A DNA stretch of 64,000 nt from Physcomitrium patens (lineage: Eukaryota; Streptophyta; Bryopsida; Funariales; Funariaceae): positions 13,679,421-13,743,420 of the forward strand of contig NC_037253.1 of NCBI RefSeq assembly GCF_000002425.4, read 5' to 3'. Positions within the stretch are counted from its first letter, which is position 1; each line of letters opens with the position of its first letter. The notes under the pieces were generated by a model. It did not search any database. It was not told the DNA's origin and saw nothing but the letters and a program-made list of their open reading frames with translations. Both the position numbers and the translations under genes were made by a program. Below, in pieces: positions 23,071 through 36,004 of this stretch.

Positions 23071-25200
23071 TAAATAATAAATGTCAAAGCTTATATTAAT
23101 CTAACTTATCACAAGAGTGATTAATCTTGATATTATGACAAAATGACTATACCTTATTGCTAATATGGAATTGAGATTGCTCCTTATAATAGACATTTGT
23201 ATTAATTTTTTATTATTCTTGAGTTTCTTTTAATTGTGCCTTTATGATTGTATGTAGTTTAGATAAAAAAATTGCTAAATCTTCAGCCATAAGATTATTA
23301 ATTTTTGAAAAGTCAAAAGCATCAAATTATAGATGATAGCTATAATTAATAAAAAAATTATTCATTATATATAAAAATATAATATATTATTATTTTTAAA
23401 ATCTATTAATGTCAAAAAAATTATCCAATCATCTTATTAGTAATTGATGATACAGCTTAAATATTACTTCAAAACTTGATTTATGTCCTCTATTTATTCA
23501 TTAATTTGAAGATAAAAATCCAAAGATAGTTTTATATCTATTTTTAGAATTATAAAATGAATTCTTAAAAATCTTGATACAAATTGAGTCCCTCAATTTG
23601 ATACAATATCTTAAAGAATCTACAATAGCAATAAATGTTGTCAAAGAAAAACTTAGTTGTTTTTTTACATGTCATAGATTTTGTACATAGTACAAAATGT
23701 ATCATTTTGATGAATTGATCTATGATCTTAAATTATAAAATCATAAAAAATTGAAATGAGAAGATCCAAGATACAATTTATAGAAACAAAAAACTATAAC
23801 TGTTTTGAAATAGGTAATGGTTGAAGAAGTCTATAAGGTTAATGATAAGGAATTTTTTATTTTAAACAAATATTATATGATTGTAAAAAGTTTTTGATTA
23901 CTTTTTACATTTGAAGCCACCAAAAATTTCTTGGTATTAGCTTCAAAATCTTATTGTAATCAAAATATCTAATTATTAGAAAGTTTCAATGAGCTTAAAG
24001 AATATATAAAATTTTCTAAAATCAAAAGCTATTAGGTGGAATTTGTCATCTGCTTCCATTTGTGACAACATTGCATCCATGGCAAAAATTAATGGATTTG
24101 TTTCTATAAAAAATGCCTTATAAAAGTCAATGAGATATAAGATTAGTGCAAAAATAAATGTTGTTTTTAAAGCTTCAAAAGTTGTTTTAGCTTCTTTACT
24201 CTACTTAAGTTTGTTTTTACATACTAGATGTATAAGAAGAGCTAAAATTTGAAAAAAAAATATTAATAAAGATCCAATAATTATTAAAAAATCTCAAAAA
24301 ATATTACACATCTCTTATTATTTTTGAAATCTTTCAATCTATAATAGTCTAAATTTTTTCAAGATCCATCATAAGACTATTATTTGAAATGATGTATCCT
24401 AAATAGTCAACTTGAGTAGTATAAAATACACACTTTTCTATCTTACAATATAATCTTGCATCTCTTATTTTTTGTAACACATAATAAATATAAAATTTAT
24501 TTTTTTCCATATTTTTAAAATAAATTAAAATGTTGTCTAGATAATAGCAATAAAATCATCAAAAAAAACTCTTGAAAAATACCATTCATTAGATGTTGAA
24601 AAGAAATTTGTACATTTGTGAGTCCAAAAGACATGAAAATATATTTGAAATATCCATACATAATTCAAAATGTAATCTTTCATTCATCTCTTTTTTTAAT
24701 ACATGTTAGGTTGTATGCTCCTTGTATATTTATTTTTCTATAGACCTTTGTTTCATTGAATTGATTAAAAAAACTTAAAATTAGAGATAAATGATATTTA
24801 TTTTTTAAAATAATTTTGTTGAGTCTTCAATAATCTATAAATATTCAAAATAATCTGTCTTTTTTCTTTAAAAATAAAATAGGAGCTCCAACTAGAGATT
24901 TAAAATGTTGTGTGAAGTTTTTAGCAAGTTCTTGTCAATATATTTCTTGAATGCAGCCAACTTATTCTACAATAAATTATAAATTGGTCCAAATGGTGGT
25001 TGAGCTCTTTTTTAAAGGTAAATAAAAAATTCATAAGAATGATGCTCTAGAAGAATATCTCTATTTATTTTTAGAAAATATCTTGATAATCTTGATATTA
25101 ACTAAAAATATATCTTGTAATTTTTTTACCATCAAAAATAGATATGGTGTATATTGTAAAAGATGACCCTATTTTTATAACATACATGAAAAGAGTTTGT

Positions 25201-26345
25201 AAGGTCAAGGACATTGAAGCTTAATTGGTTTATTATTCGTGCACTATATAACATTGATAATCAAGCTAGCTATAGCAAGAAAAGTATTATGATGAATTTT
25301 GTAGATTTTGTCCATAATTGCAAAGTATATAGTTTATTTTGATGATTCTTCTTGTAAGACAAGATGAAAAATCCAATTAGACTTGTAGATTGTAGGATCT
25401 TCAATAAAAAGAATTGAAATTATTATTTGCTATAGCTAATAATTTGGTATGTTTTTTTTTATTTTAAAATAAATTCTAAAAAACAAAAATAAAATAAAAT
25501 ATTTAAAATAAGCTATATATATGAATTAAAAAATTAAAAAATAAATAATTCTATTAAAAAATAAACTTAATGTATTTAAAATTTTTAATATTTTTTAAAG
25601 ATTATAATCATTGTATTTTTAAAAAAATTTAAGCATCAAATATATAAAAAGAATAAAATAAAATATATCAATTCATCATACAATATTATTTTATGTTATA
25701 GAAATTTAATGTAATATTTTCTTTGATATCATATATTTAAAATAATGACAAAAATAAACCTAATCATAAAAATACTATTTAAATTATTATTTTAAAAATA
25801 AATATATTTTTTATTTTATATATCCATGTCGATGATATTTATAATATCAATAAACTTTCAATTTCAACATTCTAAAGTCTTTCTAGCTCCGCTTGGCCTA
25901 CTATTATAAGTTCCTTATGTCTAGGTTACTACAATTTTATATTATAGTTCTTCATTAGATGCATCCTTAATAGATATGTTTGTATTGAAAAAAATCTAAG
26001 TAGAAGCCAAGACACCATGAGATAAACAAACACCTCCTAATAGATAGATAGATAGAATTATTTGACTTTGTATTGGTATGTAATTAATTCATAATACATA
26101 TATAGCTCATTCAAATCATAATGTACATACATTATCAAACTCATTCAAGAAATCTTTAATCCAAAAACATCCATAGTTCACAATTCTTCAACTTCAATAC
26201 ATATGTTCTATCATATACCTCAATTTAACAACATCAATGCATTTACAATAACAAGAAAAAAAATACTTTCAAACAAATTTTGCCTAAACCATATCTAGCA
26301 TACTACATAATATAGATACGCAATGAAGTACTTTGTATATATAGA
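25201..26345. other. AT-rich DNA between two chromovirus remnants
   Basis: No gene is seen. A short (GATA)n tract lies near 26040-26056. The stretch may include further decayed element sequence, but I could not align it. Confidence 0.35.
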
Positions 26346-26889
26346 TATCATGGACATACATATTTACTCCAATAATTACCTAGATAATATGAATAGATAG
26401 AAGTAGATTAAAGTAGATAAATTTGATAATTTCTTATAGAAAAGCTTCTTAAAAGCTTCATAAATGCAACTCTGATTTTATATATGTTTATAATTAATTG
26501 ATAGGTTGGAAACTTAGCCAATAAATTAATCATGTGTTGCATGTATTAGTAGCTTGTGGTACTCATTAATTATATGATGCACATATAGAAAACTTGCCTT
26601 CCAAGCTAAGACACGTGTCTTGTAAGTTGGATATGTGTTAGAGAACCTATGAAACATTGTCACATAACTTTTAATTAGATAGTATATATGGAGGCAAGAA
26701 TAAAACCTTCTTCACTCTTATCTATGCCTGTTTAGTCCTCAGTTTTGTTTCAAGACTTTCCAATTTTTTTGTCTTTGCCAATAGTCATTCTAGTTTAATA
26801 TCATATCATCTTTGAGTGATTATTTAGTCTTTTTGTATCACAAAAGAATGTATTAATATTTTAGTTCTTTAAGATTCATATCCTTGATA
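26346..26889 (+). repeat. 5' LTR of the + strand remnant, 544 bp
   Basis: It has the same length as the young family LTRs (544 bp) despite heavy base substitution. TTGACAAGAGT follows three bases beyond its end, at the same place as in the young element. Confidence 0.7.
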
Positions 26890-28640
26890 ATTTGACAAGA
26901 GTGTTAATTCATTGTTTTTGTTTTGTTTTAAAAGTGAATGAGTTATCCCACTTCTATTGTTGTGTTTTTGAAGGTTGTAGACTATCTACCTATAAACTAA
27001 CATTTAATTTTCTAATGCTGATTTTTTTCTTAAAAAGAGAAGATTATTCCTCTTTGTAGAAATTTAATTTAATATTCAAGGCTCCAAATTATTTTCTTCG
27101 AATTTGACTTCTAAATTTGTTTGAATTGTCTATAGAAGAAAAAAATTATAGATATTACTCTTTGCAAAAGTGAAAATAGATTTGCAACTATAGCAAATCT
27201 TTACAAACTTTTTAATATTTTTGGACTAAAAATCTCAAGTTTTTCTAATATGAATCATAGAGGTACTATTCCTATGTCCATGGAAGAAGTCAACAATAAA
27301 ATTCAAAGTCTATTCTAAGAAGTTGTGCAATTAAGAAAAACAAGTAAATCAAGTTTAGAATAAAATCTAAGATGTTTTGTTACTTCAAGTATAATGGAGG
27401 TAAAGATAAATATGTCTAAAAGAAGTTTGATGGAATAAAATCAAAGTTTCAAGGGTTTCTACAACAAATGAAGCTTTATCTAAATTTGCATCAATTATAA
27501 TATTCTAATGAATTTATTCAAGTCAGATTTATATATACATTTCTATTTCAAAGTACTCTTTCTTGATTTGTATCATTGATGGAAAATAATTCACTACTTT
27601 TTAATAGTATAAATTCATTATTAGAAGTGCTTTTGAATACATTCAAAGAAAAAAATAAAAAAAATGTAATAGAGACTAAACTTGTATTTTTACAAGAAAG
27701 ATCAAATTCAACCACCATATATGTTGTTGAATTCTAAAGCCTTACTAGCAAGATAGATTGGAATGACAAAGTCATTTTCAATGAATTTGAATATAGATTG
27801 AAAGATAATGTCAAAGATTTATTATTGACAACGCCAAGAATAGATTCATTGGAGTAGTTTATTGTTTAAGTGATTGCGTACAACAATTGATTCTTTGAAA
27901 GATGTTAAGAACAAAGATTTGGTTGGAGAAGTGCAAGTAAAGTCATGGTGATATCTTCTAAAGTTTTGGAAGCTTATTCATTTAGACCAAAGCCTATGCA
28001 AATTGATACAATATGTTTCAAACTTCTTATTGAGGAAAAAAAGACTTAATATTGTCAAGAAAGTTTCTACTTATATTGTGAAAAATCCAAGCATATTGGC
28101 TAACATTATTCAAAAAAAAAATATAATTACAAAAAAAAAAAAAAAAAAAAAAAAAAAACACATATGCCAAAGAAGGTAATATGTCAAAGAACAAGTTTCT
28201 TCAACTACAATAAGGACTATGTAGCTAGAATCTAGTGCAATACCTAATAAAGGTTTTATTCTCTCTTTAGATCATTCACCTTGTTTTACAATAGATTTTT
28301 GTTTAAGACCAAAAAATCACAAAATCTTTGTCTTATTAGATTTAGAAGCCTTAGCCTATTTTATAGACCTAAATGTTATCAAAAAATATGAATTATTCTT
28401 AGTCAAGAAAATCAAACTTTTGTATGTAGAAGTAATAGATGGTTATTTATTGTCTTATGGAGATGTTATTTATAAAAAAAAATCTTTTAGATGTAACAAC
28501 TAAGGATTATATAAACCTAACAAATAAATTCTACTTAATTTTGAACATTGAATTAATGATAAGACTAATTTTGAACAATAAATTAATAAATACATTGATT
28601 TTAAACAATAAATTATTAATAATACATGTTTTATAAGCAT
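26346..28640 (+). mobile_element. Decayed Ty3/gypsy chromovirus remnant (+ strand), 5' part only
   Basis: A 5' LTR (26346-26889), leader, gag (about 27.2-28.1 kb) and protease region (about 28.2-28.6 kb) match the family, and then similarity ends. The orientation is opposite to the remnant at 19.9-25.2 kb. An A28 run (about 28131-28158) lies near the end of gag. The coding region is broken many times; the rest of the element and the second LTR are absent. Confidence 0.7.
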
Positions 28641-29715
28641 AATCAATTACAACACCAAAAGTTTTAAAAAAAATGATTATATTTAATAAGAACTCAAGAA
28701 ATGCATAAGAATCTACTAGAATTCATGGAATGCATAGGAACCTAAGGAATTCATAAGAACATACATGAATCCATAGAAACTCTCAAGAATATACAAACAT
28801 TTTTTTTTTTTTTTTTTTGTGATCAATGGCACAAATTCCATTTTCTCCAAATATGATCAAGAACTTACATCCTAAAAATAATGAAGATGAAAACATCACC
28901 ATAAATATAGTGTATCACAAATTTCTTTTAACTTAGTTTTTATTTGGTTTTAAATCTTTTTACACTGTACTTCTTAAATCAAAGGTACATAATGTCTTTG
29001 AAAAGTTTCAAAATTCAAACCCCAAATTTGTTTTGTTACTTTTCTAGTTTACTTCATGATATGTGTTGATACTCTGTTTTCATAATCGTTTTATCCCAGA
29101 TATCTTAAACTTTAAACTGCTGCAAATAACTAGAGCATTTTTACTGCTCTAACCATTTTTATAGTCATAAGATATTATCTAATTTTTGGGATACCATATT
29201 CTCGGGTCTGAAAAAGGGTGATTATCATGTTATATTATATTACAGTTTTTCATTTATTAAAAAAAAAAAAAAAAAAAAAAAACACTGCAACAATTAGAAA
29301 AGAAGGTTTACTCTTGTTCATTAAAAGTAATGTGTCAGAAAATAGATAATGTGCTTCATCAGTCTATTGGCTAACAAACCATCACCATTCATGTTACATG
29401 CTTGAACAGCACAAGTGTTTTACGTATGAATATTTTTGTATAAAAATGGTACAAATAAATTCATCCAGTTTCTACACACATACATAAATAAATAAATAAA
29501 ATAATTAAAGTACTATAACTAAACACAACAAAAATCATCACATCATTCAAAACCCAATATTAAATATCAAGTCACAAAATACAGTTCAAAACCACACCAA
29601 CACAAATCCAATCCAGCTCTTCCCAAAAAAATTAAAAAAATCCAAGCATAAGAAAGAAGTTATAATTACGCATGAAAGATTTCAGTGGATTATAATGGTG
29701 CGTTAATGGAACTAA

Positions 29716-29751
<36 letters not shown>

Positions 29752-29780
29752 CATGAATGTTATTGTGATTTTGCTTAGAA
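28641..29780. other. AT-rich spacer with simple repeats
   Basis: Contains imperfect short repeats of an AAGAATTCATAGGAACC-like unit at about 28690-28795, T-runs and A-runs (28801-28819, 29259-29281) and a (TA)n tract at 29720-29748. No gene is seen. Confidence 0.45.
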
Positions 29781-30720
29781 GAAAGAAGAAGACGAAGGAG
29801 GGGGTAGTGGCAGCCAAAATCCACGCAGGCAGGCTCTATTCCAGCATGCATTGAAGCACTCCATGCCACGTCTCATACAGACACACACACACACGGCAAA
29901 ACCCTAATTGCAGCGCAGCCCCGGCGATGGAGCTCCGCGAGGGGAGTTGGGTTTCACGGAGCAGTCAGAGCTGGGCCAGGGAGGACAGCCATGGTGCAGC
30001 CAGCAACCAGCAACAGCAGCAGCAGAGGGTGGGGCAGGACAGGACAAACAGACGGACAGACAGAGCCGGAGGGATTGATCGCACACTTCCAGGGCAGTAA
30101 GTAACTTAGTAGTAGTAGTGGCAGTACTACTACTATTAATACTACTGCAGTCAGTCAGTCAGAGTGTGGCAGAAGAAGACCTCGTGCAGTCAGTCCATCC
30201 CCCCTCCTCCCTCAATTCCTTCGCAACCCCCTCCCCCCCCCCCATCATCATCGACTCCGCAGCCCGTGTCTGTCTCTGACTCTTTCTCTGTGTTCGGGAA
30301 GCCAAGGGAGGGGGTGCTAGTGCAGGTGGGGCCGTGCATTTCGCTGCCGGTGGTGCGTTACTTCTTTCTCACTCTTCTGAGTCACTGTACTGTGCGAGGA
30401 TTGACGTAGTATTCGTACGAGAGCACCATCATTGCTATGCCATGGGGCTACAGAGTTGGCGAGAGAGAGAGAGAGAGAGCGCGAGGGAGTACCAGCAAGC
30501 CAGGCGTTGCTCATGGGCTGGGAGTCGCAGTGGGGTAATGAGAGCGTGCGTGTTATAATGGGAGAAGGGTACGGGATCCCTGACGCAAAGTTTCGAGCGT
30601 CACATCCTCGGACTCAGTCTACCTCGCGGGCCTCTGGCGTGCCATTTCTATTTCAGATATATCGTTTCAAGTCCTTTAAAAACGATATCTATATTTTGTG
30701 TATGTATTTTCGGCAATAGA
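29780..30720 (+). other. GC-rich island resembling a gene 5' end
   Basis: About 0.9 kb of GC-rich, CpG-bearing DNA sits between two AT-rich blocks. A telobox (AAACCCTAA, about 29899-29907) is followed 20 bases later by an ATG at 29927. From it a frame reads MELREGSWVSRSSQSW, a run of six Q, and on to a donor-like CA|GTAAGT at 30096/30097. Downstream lie TAG/TAC and CAGT simple repeats, an open proline- and serine-rich stretch (about 30.15-30.35 kb) and a (GA)n tract at 30461-30479. It looks like a promoter plus first exon(s) of a gene whose remainder I cannot find. No domain is recognised. Confidence 0.35.
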
Positions 30721-31228
30721 GCATTCTTCTCGAATTAGGGTCCGCCATGCTTAAGTAAAGCTATCATCTCCATCACTCTGTATGAGCTTCATGCTTGAGA
30801 TTTAGGATTTGACGTTAGACTGTTCTGGGGAAGCCCGCAACCTGGCAATAAACTCACCATAACTGGTCATTTGCGAAGATGACAAAACTCTAGCGAGTGT
30901 TGTTAAGCAGCTACGAGATTCTGAGCTTCAAAGTTCGTTGTGGGAGGATTCGGCACTGTAAAAAGGATCGAAATTCTGTTGCATTCAAGATTGCCCATTC
31001 ATAGATGTTGTACATCGATTGCTCCTCTGTATTCTCTACAAGTAAGGGCCTCCTTCCATGCTGATTGGTGGGTAATGTTAATCTTATACTTTGCCCCACA
31101 TCTGGTGATCTCTGGTGATCCCCGCAAGGCAAAGTCCACCCATTCTCAAAATTTGCACTTCCATGGAACTTTATGTAACTTTATGCTCAAAATTCATAAT
31201 ACAATTCACATATTATAACACATTTACA
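30721..31228. other. Spacer between GC-rich island and Harbinger element
   Basis: GC falls towards the transposon. The only structure seen is a short direct repeat (TCTGGTGATC twice, near 31100-31120). No gene is seen. Confidence 0.35.
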
Positions 31229-31515
31229 GTTTGTAGTTGTTAAGTGTAAAAATATTCAATTGTTGTGGATAAAAATTTGAAAACTTTAACCACATACAAC
31301 TTTCGCAAAAAACATCCAATCTTTAAGTGTTATACCATTTCAAAAATGGCACTTAATAAAATGAGGTTTGTTTCAATTTAAAAAACAAAAAAACAAAACA
31401 GAAAAACAACAAAAAACATCTGTACAAGTCTTGAGACCAATTTAAAAACTTCATTTTCTTAAAATTTATAAAATGAAGTTTGAGCCTCAAAATCACACCA
31501 AAACTTTGATTTGAC
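31229..31515 (+). repeat. Left terminal inverted repeat of the Harbinger element
   Basis: Begins GTTTGTAGTTGTTAA and continues through AATTTGAAAACTT to CCTCAAAATCACACCAAAAC. It pairs, inverted, with 34521-34800. The inner end is approximate. Confidence 0.65.
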
Positions 31516-31764
31516 TTATCTTTTTCATGTGAAGTTTGTTTTTATTAATTTTGAAGACCTTATAAGATCTGTTTTAAGATTGAAGTTTAAAGTTTAGGTA
31601 ATTTACAAGATTAAGTATCTTAAGCTATTGTTTATGATTTATTTCCATAAACAAATTACATAAAATTTATAGTATATATCAATTCTTCAAAATAATCATA
31701 TTGAAAATAACATTATTTTTAAAGGATAATTTTCTATACATTATATGATTGTCTCTTTACTTAA

Positions 31765-31768
<4 letters not shown>

Positions 31769-31799
<31 letters not shown>
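31769..31799. repeat. (TA)n microsatellite
   Basis: About 31 bases of alternating TA inside the Harbinger element. Confidence 0.9.
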
Positions 31800-31802
<3 letters not shown>

Positions 31803-34520
31803 TTAAAAATAATCATGTGACAAAATAGGTATCAAATTTTATTTATTGAAGTGCATTTCTTCTAATTGAAACAAATGTCTTACAATTACTATTCATAATT
31901 GTTCATTGTCACTTTGGGATACATTTCTCATTACTTGTTGTCTATATCTTAATTTATAGTACCTCCAAAGAACAATAGACTCATCAATGAGACCATTGTT
32001 TGTTAATGTTAATATTACAAAATGAACAACATGCCAATATCAAGCTAAGAATTCTTTTCAAATCAAGATTTGTGATAGGATTTTCCAAAATCCTCCACAT
32101 TCTATTTAAATTTCTAAATGAATGTTTATTTAGCATATGTATTGATGAATACTTAAAGTTAAATTCATTGTATATTTAAAGAAGTTGGATTCCATATTAA
32201 GGTACAAACAAGTTCTTATCACCAATATATATTGCATCAACTATAATTAATTTACTAATATCAATACCTTTAATTTCTATTGTTCCTCCATTCAATCTTC
32301 TTCATGCAATCATATCTTTGAAGTGATTTGATATTAGAAGTATATGAGAATTATATATTGATTTAGAGATACCTATAAAAACATCTATAAACTAAGCTTT
32401 GTACAATGGTATAAACAATTGTAGAATAGTTATGACCACAATCATGTCAATTTGTTGATCCAGATCTTGCGAGTAGATCAAATTGGACATGGAAACAATC
32501 AAGAGCACTATAATATTGTGGTATGCTATGCGTATTTTCAAATCCAAGTTTTACTTTTGAAAATGGTTTTCTTCTTAGTTATTTTAAGTATAAAAGCAAA
32601 GCAATATTAATTAAAGCAATAATAAATTTCTTACAAGCTTTCATGATTGTTAAGTTATTCATGCCAAAAAATTCATCTATAGAGTCATGAGTGTCTCTAG
32701 TTTCAAGCCTTCTTAAGGTAATGGCAATTTGTTTGGGCATACTCATCAATCATTGTGTGATATTAATTAGCCTAGGAAAGAGATAGTCAAAAAAATTAAT
32801 AAAAGCATTCAACATCTTCTATCACTAAAGTTAAGAATTGTTCCTACCAATCAATTGTACATGGCTTGATATAAAAAAAAACCATTCTCTGATCTAAATA
32901 TATTCTTCTTTCTAAGCTTGTTAATCAATACTTCTTGAAATACTTGTTTACATTCTATAATTGAATGAATGATAGAAAAAAAATTCTTTGCCTCTCTTTT
33001 TGTGGCTTGAAATTGTCAAGGTTGATACTTTTAGTGTTCTACATGTTTGAATCCTTTCAAACATTCCATGAGTTATTAATTGTACTATAGTTTCAATTGA
33101 TGTTGTTGCTATTTCTGTCATAGTAATTACAACATTAATATTAAAATCATCTATATTGCATGATCTTCACATAAAAAGATAATAATTATTTATAAATAAA
33201 AAATAAATATAAATGTTAAAAAAATCAACCATTAAAATTATCAAAATAATAAAAAAATAAAAAAATAACAACCAAACAATGGTATATAAAATAACATTGA
33301 TTTTTTAATGGATTTTTTTAAAAATATAATAGAACATACTTAAAATGAATAAGCCATAGATGATGATTTAAACTATTGCCTATTTACAAGGATGTTTCTA
33401 ATTTTTTTCATGACATCACTCAAGCTTAGAAGAACATTTATATAATCCTATCTTGTGACACTAGTATGTACAAGTTTCATTATATTAAGATGGTTCAATT
33501 CCACTTATTGTAACTTTTGTCTATCTAAGTCCATGATTTTCTTATGATAAATATCCTTTAAATCATGGCCACTACTAATGGCTTGAACAAATTCAAACCT
33601 TATCTCATCCATAGGAGCTAATGTACCATCTGCAACCTTCATTAATAAGTGACATTTTTTGGTAGAATAATCAATAGATGATTTATCACCATATATAATA
33701 TATAAATATATTATTAAAGATTAAAATTCCAAATAAAAATTATATGCAATTTATACAAGAAGTTTAAAAACATCTTAATATATAAATTTATATGTATAAT
33801 ATCTAATAAATAAATTAAAATTTTTAGAATATATTAGTCATAGGTATCATGATTTCACTATCAAGAAGAAGACATCTTATATCCACAACTTGTGAAGTAT
33901 TAAGAAACCACTCTAATATTGTTAGATAGATAGTTTAATCTAGTGGCTCCTATAGAATCTTTTTGGATGGTTTTTTTTGTCTATTAGACATATACAAAAA
34001 TAATTTAATTGACTAAAGGATATTTTTTTCTTATAATCATGCACTTTCTTGAAGTTTAGTGATAATTGATTCTATTTATCTTAAACTTGTTGTTGATTTT
34101 TATGCACACCTATTTTTTACAAATTATCTACTATGACTTTCTATTGCTTTGTCACAGTAGTCATTTGCACATGTTATGATTTAATTGGCCCATATTTCTC
34201 AAAATCTACTCTATTATAATAATACATGCCTACAATCTTTATCGAGGACCATCTTCCAATTTTGCAAACTTTATCATTTTTACCACCATGAACTTCTCTC
34301 AATTCTATTTTAATCTCATCTTGTGATTGTGTTTCAAAATTTATTAACTCAAGATTTTAATTAAAATCAATGAAAGGTCTTTTAAGACTTATTTTTTATA
34401 AAAATAAATTATAATAAAAAATTAAAAATAATAATTAGCACAATCTTTAAATATATCTTATAAGATTTTTGAAATGATCAAAATCAATAAAAAAAGATAT
34501 TATATAAAAAATATATATAT

Positions 34521-34583
34521 CAAAACAAAGTTTTGATATCATTTTGAGGTTCAAACTTCATTTTTAAAATTCAACTTTGGACT

Positions 34584-34622
<39 letters not shown>

Positions 34623-34800
34623 CATCTTTACTAAAAAAAATAGAATCTAATTATGATTGTGCTCTTCATTATTAAGGATTTTTAAAAAATAATAATATCA
34701 TACTTAAATATTGGATATTTTTACAAAAATTACATGCAAATGAAGTTTTCAAATTTTCATTTGCAATGATTAAATGTTCTTACATTTAACAACTACAAAC
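34521..34800 (-). repeat. Right terminal inverted repeat of the Harbinger element
   Basis: Its reverse complement begins GTTTGTAGTTGTTAAATG and matches the left repeat. It contains an (AT)n tract at 34587-34620 that the left copy lacks. Confidence 0.65.
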
Positions 34801-35448
34801 TCAAAAAATATGTGACAAAAGTAAATATGTTAACATATGTAAGTTATATTAAACTAAATAAAAAAATCTAATAAAATCATATTATCTTTCAAGTTTGATC
34901 TTTATAAGCTTGAAATGCAAAAACAAGATCAAATCCATTTTCAACCAACTTCTAAGAATTAAATAAAAATAGTTTGGAACTTTTTTTTAAATAAAAAAGT
35001 GACATTTTATAGGAGGTCATAAAAAGACCTAATAACTTTCTATAACAAGTCAAAGTTGACAAATTCATATGTGGACTACTCCACCTCTTTCTCTTTTTGC
35101 TTTCTTAAGTTGGTTAAAGATAATTTCTAGCCATATTTCTTAAAATAATGATATGTCAAAGATTTGAAAGAAGGCTTTGTATTTTAGTGCCAAATTTGTC
35201 TATCAATCAAATATGGAAGGAGGTCCTAAGACTTGAAAACCTTCAATTGCAAATTTTTCAATAATACCAACATTCAATCTAGATGTTAATAATTCTATGT
35301 TTATATTTATCAATTAAAAAACTTGCTACAATGAATATTGATAGAAATTAGATTATACAAATAAAACTATTTAATTTATATTTTTTATATTTTATTATTA
35401 ATAATAGAATGTAACTTTTTATAAATGATTCAAGTGATTGTAATTGGC
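34801..35448. other. AT-rich DNA left of the outer chromovirus
   Basis: No gene is seen. The outer element inserted at its right edge, where TTGGC (35444-35448) is one copy of the target duplication. Confidence 0.4.
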
Positions 35449-36004
35449 TGTCATGAACATATGCATGTAAGCCACTAATTATTTGTATAAATATGTAGAA
35501 GTAAGTAAAAATAGCTAAAAATAAATTAATTCTTTAAAATCTTCTATGGAAGCTTTTTAGAAGCTTTATAGATGCCACTTTAACTTTATAGGTGTCTTTA
35601 ATTGACTTTTTGGTTTAGAAACATGGTCAACAAGTTGGCCATGTGCCACACATGTTATAAGCTTGAAGACCAAGCTAACTATGTGGCCTACACGTAGAAA
35701 AACTTACCTTGTAAGTGAAGGCATGTGTCTTACAAAGTCAACACATAATAGAGGTTCTATAGAACATCGCCACATAGCCCCTAATTAAAAAGTATATATA
35801 GAGACAAGAGTGAAGCCCTCTTCACTCTTGTAACTCCTTTCTTTCTTTTAGTCTAATTTCAAGGATCTCTAGTTTTCTTGTCTTTTGGCAATAGCTATTC
35901 CAATTTCTTTCTTAATATATATATTTAATTATTTCTATTTTGTTATCTTTCTTTGAAAAAAGTCTCACTTGTTTATTTATTTTTATCAAGTTCTTATCAT
36001 TACA
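35449..36004 (+). repeat. 5' LTR of the outer chromovirus, 556 bp
   Basis: Starts TGTCATG and ends TTACA. A TATATATAGAGACAAGAG promoter region lies near 35790-35810. It pairs with 47632-48187, which has the same length. Confidence 0.88.

Larger units (their letters stand above)
19942..25200 (-). mobile_element. Decayed Ty3/gypsy chromovirus remnant (- strand)
   Basis: This stretch is co-linear with the young element at 37.3-43.7 kb but heavily decayed. The left LTR is at about 19942-20814 and carries an internal insertion relative to its relatives. It is followed by the segment matching the extra frame after pol (about 20.9-21.2 kb), the chromodomain end (about 21.4-21.7 kb), integrase (about 23.1-24.0 kb) and RNase H/reverse transcriptase (about 24.0-25.2 kb). 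Part of the integrase/RNase H span is missing. About 1.4 kb of unrelated DNA interrupts it at 21.69-23.07 kb. The 5' LTR and gag were not found. It is very broken and old. Confidence 0.7.
31229..34800 (-). mobile_element. PIF/Harbinger-like DNA transposon, decayed, with long inverted repeats
   Basis: About 3.6 kb bounded by inverted repeats of roughly 280 bp. On the - strand the right half encodes a Myb/trihelix-like protein (RWSSIKIVG near 34.25 kb; NFKKVHDYKKK near 34.05 kb). The left half encodes a DDE transposase with family landmarks: IAITLRRLETRDTHDSIDEF (about 32.7 kb), HSIPQYYSALDCFHVQF (about 32.5 kb) and RMWRILENPITN (about 32.1 kb). Having both proteins is typical of PIF/Harbinger. 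The frames contain several stop codons and the element is not functional as it stands. The three-base target duplication could not be established, so the ends are accurate only to within a few bases. Confidence 0.75.

Noticed and set aside
29720-29748. (TA)n tracts here, at 31769, 34587, 49301 and 56736
   Set aside because: Ordinary microsatellites; no sign of origin or array function.
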